Below are positions 18,254 through 28,800 of a stretch of DNA of 45,194 nt, one piece after another. This DNA comes from an uncultured Lachnospiraceae bacterium (GTDB lineage: Bacteria; Bacillota; Clostridia; Lachnospirales; Lachnospiraceae): the NCBI GenBank assembly GCA_902779395.1, contig CACZBK010000026.1:1-45194 (forward strand). Direction: 5' to 3'. Below the pieces are notes generated by a model that was not told the origin of the DNA, did no database searches, and was given only the letters and a program-made list of their open reading frames with translations. The position numbers and the translations under genes were made by a program. Positions within the stretch are counted from its first letter, which is position 1. Every line of letters starts with the position of its first letter.

Positions 18254-19849
18254 ATGAAAAGATACGATCTGATCATTGTTGGTGCAGGACCTTCAGGCTT
18301 GTCAGCTGCTATTGAGGCAGCAAAGAGGGGATTAAATGTGATAGTTTTTGATGAGAATGAGAAACCGGGAGGCCAGCTTTTTAAACAGATCCATAAGTTC
18401 TTCGGATCTAAAGAACACAGGGCAAAAGTAAGAGGATTTGTGATAGGCAGGCAGTTACTCGAAGAAGCAGCAGAGGCAGGCGTAACGGTCAAACTGAATG
18501 CTACAGTTATAGGACTTTATCAGGATAAAGAAGTAGTAGTAAAGCAGGGAACGGGGATAAAACATTACAAGGCGGACTCGGTTATTATAGCAACGGGAGC
18601 TGCAGAGAATATGGTGCTGTTCCCTGGATGGACGCTTCCCGGCGTTATAGGGGCGGGAGCTGCACAGACCATGATGAACCTGCATGGTATATTGCCCGGA
18701 AAGAAGATCCTTATGCTGGGATCCGGAAATGTAGGGCTGGTCGTATCATTTCAGCTCATGCAGTGCGGCTGCGAGGTTGTTGCTTTAGTTGATGCGGCTC
18801 CAAGAGTGGGCGGATACGGAGTACATGCATCTAAGGTGGCAAGATGCGGAGTACCTTTTTACCTTTCCCATACCATAGTGGAAGCTGAAGGAGAAGAATG
18901 CGTTAAGGGTGTGACTATAGCAGAGGTGGATGATAAGTTCAGATTTATCCCGGGAACCGAAAAACACTTTGAGGTTGATACCATATGCATGGCGGTGGGC
19001 TTATCGCCCATGTCGCAGCTGCTTAAAATGGCAGGTGCTGAAATGACCGATGACCCAAGACGCGGTGGTCAGGTGCCTGTTTGTGACAGATACGGACGTA
19101 CATCAATACCCGGGGTATTTGCGGCCGGTGATGTTTCGGGGATAGAAGAAGCTTCGTCTGCAATGATAGAGGGACGCATGGCGGGAGTTATCGCTGCGCA
19201 GTACCTGGGATATATTGATAAAGAGGATCTGGATAAAGATCTGGCTGAACTGGATAAAGCACTTGACGGACTGCGTCAGGGAATGTTTGCACCGGCAAAC
19301 AGGGGTAAGCTTATCGAAAAGACTGAAGAGGGTATTGATATATCTTCAAATCTGCTTAAAAAGGGATATGTAGCTGATGATGAAATAGACCGCTTCCCCG
19401 GTGTTACACACAAGAAGGGGATACATCCAGTTATAGAATGTACACAGAATATCCCGTGTAATCCGTGCCAGGATGCATGTCCCAAGAAGTGTATCTCTAT
19501 AGGTGATAATATAACTTCTCTTCCCATAGCAGTGTATGAAGGGGATTGTATCGGCTGCGGAATGTGTGTGGCCAGCTGTTCGGGACAGGCGATCTTTCTG
19601 GTGGATGAAGACTGCGGGGACGGAAGTGCAACAATTACGATCCCCTATGAATTCCTGCCTCTGCCCAAAGAAGGGACTAAAGGAGTGGCGCTTGGCAGGA
19701 ACGGTCATGTGGTATGTGAGGCAGAAGTGGTATCAGTAAGGAGTGCAACGGCATTTGATAAAACCCATTTACTCACTATGCGTGTTCCCAAAGAATATGC
19801 AATGACGGCCAGGTTTTTTAAGGAAGCTGAGCGGGAGGTATCAAGATGA
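18254..19849 (+). CDS. FAD/NAD(P)-binding flavoprotein with two [4Fe-4S] clusters (HcnB/opine-oxidase large-subunit type)
   Basis: This protein of about 531 residues is built like the large subunit of HcnABC/opine-oxidase complexes. It has an FAD Rossmann motif (LIIVGAGPSGLSAAIEAA) at the N-terminus, a second dinucleotide site ILMLGSGNVGLVVS near 155 and GVFAAGDVSGIEEASSAMIE near 290. Unlike simple HcnB proteins it carries a dicluster ferredoxin insert: CNPCQDACPKKC at about 401-412 and CIGCGMCVASC at about 432-442, suggesting electron exit through ferredoxin in an anaerobe. The usual C-terminal BFD-like [2Fe-2S] domain is absent here and is encoded by the next gene. GGAGG is only 2 bases from ATG 18248 but 8 from ATG 18254, so the latter is preferred. 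It is probably part of a complex with the flanking subunits; the electron donor is unknown. Confidence 0.85.
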   Translation: MKRYDLIIVGAGPSGLSAAIEAAKRGLNVIVFDENEKPGGQLFKQIHKFFGSKEHRAKVRGFVIGRQLLEEAAEAGVTVKLNATVIGLYQDKEVVVKQGTGIKHYKADSVIIATGAAENMVLFPGWTLPGVIGAGAAQTMMNLHGILPGKKILMLGSGNVGLVVSFQLMQCGCEVVALVDAAPRVGGYGVHASKVARCGVPFYLSHTIVEAEGEECVKGVTIAEVDDKFRFIPGTEKHFEVDTICMAVGLSPMSQLLKMAGAEMTDDPRRGGQVPVCDRYGRTSIPGVFAAGDVSGIEEASSAMIEGRMAGVIAAQYLGYIDKEDLDKDLAELDKALDGLRQGMFAPANRGKLIEKTEEGIDISSNLLKKGYVADDEIDRFPGVTHKKGIHPVIECTQNIPCNPCQDACPKKCISIGDNITSLPIAVYEGDCIGCGMCVASCSGQAIFLVDEDCGDGSATITIPYEFLPLPKEGTKGVALGRNGHVVCEAEVVSVRSATAFDKTHLLTMRVPKEYAMTARFFKEAEREVSR

Positions 19850-20178
19850 ACAGTGTAAATGACAGATCGCGTGATATAGGAGAGTATGTTCCGGCTGAGG
19901 ATGATGATATGCTGATATGCCGCTGTGAAGAGATCACCAAGGGGGAGATACGACGGGCGGTACATGACGGAATGTGGACTATGACAGAGATAAGAAGATA
20001 CCTGCGTGCAGGTATGGGACTGTGCCAGGGACAGACCTGTTCAAGGCTGGTTAAGGGTATAGTAGCAAGAGAGCTGGGAGTATCGCCGGCGGAAATAGAA
20101 CCTGCCACGAGCAGGGTACCTATGAGGCCCATAGAGATGCGTATCTTTGCGAAAGAAGGTGATGCTGATGAAGAATAA
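19846..20178 (+). CDS. BFD-like [2Fe-2S] domain protein
   Basis: This 110-residue protein has the bacterioferritin-associated-ferredoxin-like fold. LICRCEEITKGEIRRAV gives C-x-C, and the later LCQGQTCSRLV gives C-x4-C, which together bind one [2Fe-2S] cluster. In HcnB and opine-oxidase large subunits this domain is normally fused at the C-terminus; here it is a separate gene whose ATG overlaps the flavoprotein stop (ATGA, 19846-19849). Its end overlaps the next gene by about 11 bases. Tight overlap on both sides implies translational coupling and fixed subunit ratios. Confidence 0.85.
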   Translation: MNSVNDRSRDIGEYVPAEDDDMLICRCEEITKGEIRRAVHDGMWTMTEIRRYLRAGMGLCQGQTCSRLVKGIVARELGVSPAEIEPATSRVPMRPIEMRIFAKEGDADEE

Positions 20179-21298
20179 AGCTGATGTTATCGTGATAGGC
20201 GGAGGCGTTATAGGAAATTCCGCTGCTTATTATCTTGCAAAGAGAAACTTAAGTGTGATCGTACTGGAAGGCAGTGATCATATCGGCAACGGTGGTTCCA
20301 GCAGAAACGGCGGCGGGGTAAGGCAGTCGGGACGTGACATACGGGAGCTCCCTCTGGTCATGTACGGGATAAAGAATATATGGCCTACGCTTTCGGAGGA
20401 ACTGGAAACAGACTGTGAGTATCATCAGGACGGAAATCTGCGTCTGGGGAAAAATGAAAAGCATAAGGAAATACTCACGAAACTGGCTGAGAATGCAAAA
20501 AAGTGCGGACTGGATGTCAGGATGATCGACGGTGAGGAAGTGCGCAGGATCAATCCTTATCTTTCGGATGAAGTGACCTGTGCAAGCTGGTGTCCTACGG
20601 ACGGACATGCAAATCCGCTTACCACAACCCTTGGATATTATAAGATGGCCAGAAGGAACGGCGTTGATTTTATTACGGGCGAAAAGGTAACAGAGCTTCG
20701 GACTGTTAAAGGGAGAGTAAGGAAAGTCATATGTGCATCGGGGGATGTTTTTGAAGGTGAAAACGTGCTTGTAGCAGCAGGATTTGACAGCCGGGCAATT
20801 CTTGGGACTGTTGGAGTGGATATCCCGATGACAAGATCTCTTCTGGAATGCCTGGTAACAGAGGCGCAGCCGCATATGTTCGATCAGATGCTTGGGACGG
20901 CTGAAGCTGATTTCTACGGGCATCAGACTAAGCACGGATCCTTTGTGTTCGGCGGATCATCAGGTTTTGAGGGCTGCAATAAGGATAACGGTACCCCGAT
21001 ATCAAATGCTAAGACCGCACCCTGTATCTGCAGGGGGATCATGAAGTATTTTCCGATGCTTTCGGAAGCAAAGATAGTAAGGACATGGGCAGGCTGGAGC
21101 GATAAATGCGCTGATGGAGTGGCTGTTGTGGGTGCGATCGATGAGGTGCCTGGGTTGTATACATCATGCGCGATGACGGGACATGGATTTGGCATAGGGC
21201 CGGCGGCGGGGCATCAATTGGCGCAGCTGATCGCTACTGGAAAAACGGATGTGGATCTGTCCACACTCAGGTATGACAGGTTTAAGGCAAAGATATGA
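20168..21298 (+). CDS. FAD-dependent amine/amino-acid oxidoreductase (DAO family, HcnC-like catalytic subunit)
   Basis: This protein of about 376 residues of the glycine oxidase/sarcosine oxidase beta/D-amino-acid dehydrogenase superfamily starts with the FAD motif VIVIGGGVIGNSAAYYLAKR. GGSSRNGGGVRQSGRD is the flavin-contact segment seen in HcnC and proline-dehydrogenase beta subunits, and the end has CAMTGHGFGIGPAAGHQLAQLI. It should oxidise a C-N bond of an amino acid, imino acid or secondary amine, passing electrons to the iron-sulfur subunits upstream. ATG 20168 with AAGAAGG eight bases upstream is chosen over several earlier in-frame starts. It is the likely substrate-binding subunit of the four-gene complex; the substrate cannot be deduced. 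Confidence 0.85.
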   Translation: MKNKADVIVIGGGVIGNSAAYYLAKRNLSVIVLEGSDHIGNGGSSRNGGGVRQSGRDIRELPLVMYGIKNIWPTLSEELETDCEYHQDGNLRLGKNEKHKEILTKLAENAKKCGLDVRMIDGEEVRRINPYLSDEVTCASWCPTDGHANPLTTTLGYYKMARRNGVDFITGEKVTELRTVKGRVRKVICASGDVFEGENVLVAAGFDSRAILGTVGVDIPMTRSLLECLVTEAQPHMFDQMLGTAEADFYGHQTKHGSFVFGGSSGFEGCNKDNGTPISNAKTAPCICRGIMKYFPMLSEAKIVRTWAGWSDKCADGVAVVGAIDEVPGLYTSCAMTGHGFGIGPAAGHQLAQLIATGKTDVDLSTLRYDRFKAKI

Positions 21299-21322
21299 CA
21301 GGCTGATACGGGAGGAAAGACA

Positions 21323-22483
21323 ATGAACGATTATGATTATCATGTACCAACGGATATACGTTTCGGACGCGGAAGGATAAACTGTCTGAATGAGGAAATA
21401 GGTAAATACGGGAAAAAGGTGCTGTTGGTATATGGCGGCGGCAGCATAAAGAAGAACGGCATTTACAGCAAGGTGTACGAAGTGCTTGAGAAGTTTGACA
21501 TATACGAGCTGCCGGGTATAGAACCAAATCCTAAGCTGGCTTCGGTAAGAAAAGGAGCGGAGATGTGTAAAAAGTACGGTATCGACGTTGTACTGGCTGT
21601 GGGTGGAGGAAGCACCATCGATGCTTCGAAGCATATCGCCTGCGCTGCATTTTATGATGGGGATCCCTGGGATCTGGTTCTGGACAGGTCGAAGATCAGC
21701 AAAGCTCTTCCGATATTTACAGTGCTTACGATATCTGCTACAGGCTCTGAGATGAATCCGGGTGCGGTTATCAGTAATGAAGTAACAAAAGAAAAGCTGG
21801 AGATAAATCATCCTCTTTTGTATCCCGCTTTGTCGGTGTGCGATCCGACGTATCAGTTCAGCCTTCCGGCAAAGCAGACGGCGGCAGGCTGCGTTGATAT
21901 CTTCTCACATATACTTGAGCAGTATTTCCAGCCAAATGACGGTGCATTTATCACCGACAGGCTGAGTGAAGCCGCACTTAAGACCTGCATAAAGTATGGG
22001 CCGCAGGCTGTTGCCGTACCGGATGATTATGAGGCCAGATCAAATCTTATGTGGACGGGATCGATAGCTCTCAATCATTTGTTTACATTCGGAAAAGGCG
22101 GAGGATGGAGCGTTCATCCCATAGAACATGAGCTTTCTGCTTTTTATGATCTGACCCACGGAGTGGGACTTGCCATACTGACGCCTGCCTGGATGAAATA
22201 TGTGCTTTCAGATGCTACGGTAAAGCGTTTTGCTATGTATGCCCGCAATGTATGGGATGTTGACGATGAAGACGACCGGGCAGCAGCAAACGCCGGGATA
22301 TATCTTACAGAGAGATTTTTTAAGGAACTGGGAATGCCATCTAAGCTTTCGGACGTGGGTATAGATGATTCAAGATTGGCAGAGATGGCTGCTGAAGCTG
22401 TCCGTACCAGCAGCCTGTCCACCAGGGCTTATGTGAAGCTTAGTGTTTCGGATGTTGAAGCGATCATGAGGATGGCAATGTGA
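21323..22483 (+). CDS. Iron-containing alcohol dehydrogenase (NAD(P)H-dependent, BDH type)
   Basis: This 386-residue group III alcohol dehydrogenase has the nucleotide-binding VLAVGGGSTIDASKHIA near residue 95 and the metal-site segments DIFSHILEQYF and HPIEHELSAFYDLTHGVGLAI, which give the Asp and three His ligands. It resembles butanol dehydrogenases. At the end of the amine-oxidation run it could reduce an aldehyde released by oxidative deamination and regenerate NAD(P)+, though that link is inferred. A GGGAGGAAAG site precedes the ATG. The stop codon is the first TGA of a palindromic repeat. Confidence 0.9.
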   Translation: MNDYDYHVPTDIRFGRGRINCLNEEIGKYGKKVLLVYGGGSIKKNGIYSKVYEVLEKFDIYELPGIEPNPKLASVRKGAEMCKKYGIDVVLAVGGGSTIDASKHIACAAFYDGDPWDLVLDRSKISKALPIFTVLTISATGSEMNPGAVISNEVTKEKLEINHPLLYPALSVCDPTYQFSLPAKQTAAGCVDIFSHILEQYFQPNDGAFITDRLSEAALKTCIKYGPQAVAVPDDYEARSNLMWTGSIALNHLFTFGKGGGWSVHPIEHELSAFYDLTHGVGLAILTPAWMKYVLSDATVKRFAMYARNVWDVDDEDDRAAANAGIYLTERFFKELGMPSKLSDVGIDDSRLAEMAAEAVRTSSLSTRAYVKLSVSDVEAIMRMAM

Positions 22484-22512
22484 GGACACGGGGACTGTCC
22501 CCGGTGTCCTCA
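22481..22512. repeat. Single GGGGAC palindromic repeat
   Basis: TGAGGACACGGGGAC pairs with GTCCCC and GTGTCCTCA, with one bulge. Its first TGA is the stop codon of the alcohol dehydrogenase, and it ends 3 bases before the pyrG -35. It may act as a terminator-like insulator; there is no T run. Confidence 0.8.
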
Positions 22513-22515
22513 CCC

Positions 22516-22543
22516 TTGACAAAATCAGTTAATGTAGTATACT
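22516..22543 (+). promoter_or_regulatory. pyrG-carAB promoter
   Basis: TTGACA (22516-22521) and TATACT (22538-22543) are separated by 16 bases, both near consensus. Transcription should start about 22551-22556, at or just before the leader block. Confidence 0.75.
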
Positions 22544-22555
22544 ATCTGTCGTTGA

Positions 22556-25305
<2,750 letters not shown>

Positions 25306-25306
25306 T

Positions 25307-28300
25307 ATGCCTAAGAGAACGGATATTAAAAAGATACTTGTGATAGGCTCCGGCCCCATAGTGATAGGACAGGCGGCAGAGTTTGATTATGCGGGTACGC
25401 AGGCCTGTCTGGCTCTTAAGGAAGAAGGCTATGAAGTGGTGCTGGCCAATTCCAATCCGGCAACCATCATGACAGACTATACCGTAGCTGACAAGGTTTA
25501 TATGGAGCCGCTTACCCTTGAATATCTGGCGCGTATATGCCGTTATGAAAGGCCCGATGCGATAGTACCAGGCATAGGCGGGCAGACGGGGCTTAATCTG
25601 GCAATGCAGCTTTATAAAAAAGGCGTGCTGGCAGAATGTGAGATCGAGCTGCTGGGTACGGATGCGAAGAGTATAGAGTGTGCGGAAGACCGTGAGCTCT
25701 TTAAGGAATTATGCGAGCGGATAGGCGAACCTGTGGTGCCTTCGGAGATAACATACAGCGCAGATGAAGCTGTAGCTGCTGCGGAAAAGATAGGTTATCC
25801 CGTGATACTGCGTCCGGCATTTACACTGGGCGGTACGGGCGGAGGGTTTGCCGATGATGAGGAGAGCCTTCGTGAGATGATGAAGAATGCGCTGGCGTTA
25901 TCACCGGTGCATCAGGTGCTGATAGAAAAGAGTATAAAGGGCTTTAAAGAGATAGAGTACGAGGTGATAAGGGATGCAAATGATACAGCCATCACCGTCT
26001 GCAACATGGAAAACCTTGATCCCGTTGGTATACATACGGGTGATTCGATAGTGACCGCACCCAGCCAGACACTGACCAATAAAGAGTACCATATGCTGCG
26101 CGATGCCTCGCTTAAGATAATAAGGGCGCTTAAAGTGGAAGGCGGATGCAATGTGCAGTTTGCCTTAGACCCGCACAGCTTTAAGTATTATGTGATAGAG
26201 GTCAATCCCAGAGTGTCGCGTTCATCGGCACTGGCTTCTAAAGCCAGCGGATATCCCATAGCACGTGTATCCGCAAAGATAGCGGTGGGCATGCACTTAG
26301 ATGAGATAAAGCTTGCCAATACGCCCGCATGTTTTGAACCTGCGCTTGACTATGTGGTATGTAAGATACCCCGTTTTCCCTTTGACAAATTCCCCGCTGC
26401 TGATAATGCGTTATCTACACAGATGAAAGCGACCGGTGAGGCCATGAGCGTAGGACGCACATTTGAGGAAAGCTTCCTTAAGGGACTGCGTTCACTGGAA
26501 GAAGGAAACGGTATACTCTCATTGTGCCATCAGGATAAGGACACACGGGAGATGCTCGATTACATCTGTGAAGGACGCGATGACCGTGTATATTATATCG
26601 GTGCACTTTTGGCACGCGGTATCGATAAAGCGGCTATCTGTGACAGGACGGGTATCGATATGTTCTATCTTGAAAAGATAGCGCATATAGTTGCTATAGA
26701 GAAAGAAACAGCACAGCATCCTGAAGATATGGAATATCTTAAGAATGCAAAGAAATGGGGCTTATCGGATCTTACGATATCCAGGCTGTGGAAATGCAGT
26801 GAAGATAAAGTATATGAACTGCGTCTTAAGGAAGGCGTAGCACCGTCTTACAAGATGATAGACAGCTGTGCGAGCGAGTTTGACAGCTATATACCGTATT
26901 TTTATTCAACCTATTCGCAGCAGAATGAATCAGTTGTGACAGATAAGAAGAAAGTAATAGTTTTGGGATCGGGGCCCATACGTATAGGCCAGGGCGTTGA
27001 GTTTGACTATTCAACGGTGCATGCCGTTAATGCGATAAGAGAGATGGGTTATGAAGCCATAGTCATCAATAATAATCCGGAAACGGTTTCTACCGATTAT
27101 ACCACAGCGGATAAGCTGTATTTTGAACCGCTTACCTGTGAGGATGTGATGAACATCGTTAATCTGGAAAAACCCGAAGGTGTTATCGCAACGCTTGGTG
27201 GGCAGACGGCTGTGAATCTTGCGGATCCGCTGACAAAGCGCGGAGTTAAGATAATAGGTACTGACCGGGTGGCTATAGATAAGGCTGAAGACCGTGATGC
27301 GTTTGATGCGGTGATACATGAGATAGGCATACCAAATCCCAAGGGTGAAGCGGTAACCGATATAGAGAGCGGTGTGGAAGCTGCAGCATGCATAGGATAT
27401 CCCGTACTGGTGCGCCCTTCCTTCGTACTGGGCGGGCGTGCGATGGAGATAGTCGCAAATGAAAAGATGCTCAGGCATTATCTTAAGAATGCGGTTGAAG
27501 TGGACCATGACAAACCGGTGCTCATTGATAAATATATAGTGGGCAAGGAAGTGGAAGTAGATGCTATATGCGACGGTGAGCGTGTATTCCTGCCGGGGAT
27601 CATGGAACTGGTTGAGCGTACCGGTGTGCATTCAGGCGACAGCACCAGTGTATATCCCCCGTTTTCGATATCGGAGAAAGTTAAGCAGACTATACTTGAA
27701 TATACCACCAAACTGGGACTTGCCATTGGCATAAGAGGATTGTTTAACATACAGTTTATCGTGGATAAGGATGAGAGCGTGTATGTTATCGAGGTTAATC
27801 CAAGGGCATCCAGGAGCGTGCCCTTCCTTTCAAAATCAACGGGACTTAATCTGGTGCATATTGCAACACGTGTGATGCTTGGACACAGCCTGACTGAACA
27901 GGGATTTACGGAGGCTGTGTTTAAAGAAAAAGAACGCTGGTATGTAAAAACACCCGCATTCTCGTTTGCAAAACTCTCCGGTATGGATTCGTACCTTTCT
28001 CCTGAGATGAAATCCACAGGTGAGGCTATAGGATACGATAAGAGCCTCAACAGGGCCCTTTACAAGGCACTGCAGGCCTCCGGGATCAAGATGAAGGATT
28101 ACGGTACCGTGATATTTACACTGGCTGATGAGGACAAGGAAGAGGCTCTTCCGCTGGTAAAGAGATTTTACGACATGGGATTTAATATTGAGGCTACCGT
28201 GGGTACCGGCGTATTCCTGAAGGAACATGGAATACGTACCCGTATACGCGGCAAGCTTTCCGATGGCAGTCAGGAGATACTGGAGTCCATACGAGCAGGC

Positions 28301-28477
28301 TATGTAAGCTATGTGATCAATACGCGTGCGATACTTTCCGGGATCCATTATGAGGATGGTGTTGCTATCCGCCGTTGCGCTGTACAGAATGGTGTTACAA
28401 TGTTCACCTCTCTGGATACAGTGCGTATCTTGCTGGATGTACTGGAGGAAGCTGCGCCCAGGATATCGGTAATATAG
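25307..28477 (+). CDS. carB: Carbamoyl-phosphate synthase large subunit
   Basis: This 1056-residue synthetase has the duplicated ATP-grasp structure. The first half begins [21 protein letters not shown], and the second, near residue 548, begins [20 protein letters not shown]. Each half has a metal/ATP segment ending [16 protein letters not shown] or [16 protein letters not shown]. The MGS-type allosteric domain occupies about the last 130 residues ([29 protein letters not shown]). A GGGGGG-rich site precedes the ATG, one base after carA. A weak hairpin with a T run follows the stop. Confidence 0.96.
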   Translation: MPKRTDIKKILVIGSGPIVIGQAAEFDYAGTQACLALKEEGYEVVLANSNPATIMTDYTVADKVYMEPLTLEYLARICRYERPDAIVPGIGGQTGLNLAMQLYKKGVLAECEIELLGTDAKSIECAEDRELFKELCERIGEPVVPSEITYSADEAVAAAEKIGYPVILRPAFTLGGTGGGFADDEESLREMMKNALALSPVHQVLIEKSIKGFKEIEYEVIRDANDTAITVCNMENLDPVGIHTGDSIVTAPSQTLTNKEYHMLRDASLKIIRALKVEGGCNVQFALDPHSFKYYVIEVNPRVSRSSALASKASGYPIARVSAKIAVGMHLDEIKLANTPACFEPALDYVVCKIPRFPFDKFPAADNALSTQMKATGEAMSVGRTFEESFLKGLRSLEEGNGILSLCHQDKDTREMLDYICEGRDDRVYYIGALLARGIDKAAICDRTGIDMFYLEKIAHIVAIEKETAQHPEDMEYLKNAKKWGLSDLTISRLWKCSEDKVYELRLKEGVAPSYKMIDSCASEFDSYIPYFYSTYSQQNESVVTDKKKVIVLGSGPIRIGQGVEFDYSTVHAVNAIREMGYEAIVINNNPETVSTDYTTADKLYFEPLTCEDVMNIVNLEKPEGVIATLGGQTAVNLADPLTKRGVKIIGTDRVAIDKAEDRDAFDAVIHEIGIPNPKGEAVTDIESGVEAAACIGYPVLVRPSFVLGGRAMEIVANEKMLRHYLKNAVEVDHDKPVLIDKYIVGKEVEVDAICDGERVFLPGIMELVERTGVHSGDSTSVYPPFSISEKVKQTILEYTTKLGLAIGIRGLFNIQFIVDKDESVYVIEVNPRASRSVPFLSKSTGLNLVHIATRVMLGHSLTEQGFTEAVFKEKERWYVKTPAFSFAKLSGMDSYLSPEMKSTGEAIGYDKSLNRALYKALQASGIKMKDYGTVIFTLADEDKEEALPLVKRFYDMGFNIEATVGTGVFLKEHGIRTRIRGKLSDGSQEILESIRAGYVSYVINTRAILSGIHYEDGVAIRRCAVQNGVTMFTSLDTVRILLDVLEEAAPRISVI

Positions 28478-28488
28478 GCCTGGAGCAG

Positions 28489-28515
28489 AGTGCTATCTGT
28501 GATCGGGCACTTTTT
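28489..28515 (+). terminator. Weak intrinsic terminator after carB
   Basis: AGTGC (28489-28493) can pair with GCACT, followed by a TTTTT run (28511-28515). The stem is only five to six pairs. The 323-base gap to the amt gene also holds A-tracts, a promoter and a structured leader, described separately. Confidence 0.4.
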
Positions 28516-28522
28516 GATCGAG

Positions 28523-28598
28523 GAAAAAATATTGGACAGTATTTTTTTTGAAAAAATATTAAAAAGTTATTGACATGAAAAGTATAAGGGTGTATAGT
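28523..28598 (+). promoter_or_regulatory. amt promoter with upstream A-tracts
   Basis: TTGACA (28570-28575) and TATAGT (28593-28598) are separated by 17 bases. Just upstream, AAAAAATATT occurs twice with TATTTTTTTT between, a pattern of curved or UP-element-like DNA that usually strengthens promoters. Activity is inferred. Confidence 0.7.
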
Positions 28599-28609
28599 AA
28601 TCAATGTAA

Positions 28610-28655
28610 AGCGAAGGAGCTATTGCGAAAGCAGTGGCTCCTTTCTCTTTTGTGT
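28610..28655 (+). promoter_or_regulatory. amt leader hairpin (shared nitrogen-gene leader)
   Basis: AGCGAAGGAGCT (28610-28621) is the most divergent copy of the shared block. GGAGCTA pairs with TGGCTCC, then TGC with GCA around a GAAA tetraloop, followed by TTTCTCTTTTG. It begins about 12 bases after the -10. Confidence 0.6.
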
Positions 28656-28669
28656 GTGTAGTGGGTGCG

Positions 28670-28702
28670 ATGGCGCAGAATGGATAAAACCTTCTGCGCC
28701 AT
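28670..28702 (+). promoter_or_regulatory. Second strong hairpin in the amt leader
   Basis: ATGGCGCAGAA (28670-28680) pairs perfectly with TTCTGCGCCAT (28692-28702), without a following T run. GGGTGCG before it could also contact TGCACC at about 28749-28754. This makes a structured leader of about 195 bases that the simple attenuator does not explain. Confidence 0.55.
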
Positions 28703-28800
28703 TGTCGCTCGTAGGGAAAACAAAACGGTGAAAGCTAAAACATGATCATGCACCGTGATGTGGCACTACAGCACAAAAAATAAAAGAGGAGGAAGTAACT

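Noticed and set aside
28610-28655. ANTAR-type dual hexaloop antitermination signal in the nitrogen leaders
   Set aside because: ANTAR targets need two stem-loops with six-base AxxGxx loops. The loops here are GAAA, AGAT, GGT, AATA and a seven-base loop, with one stem each.
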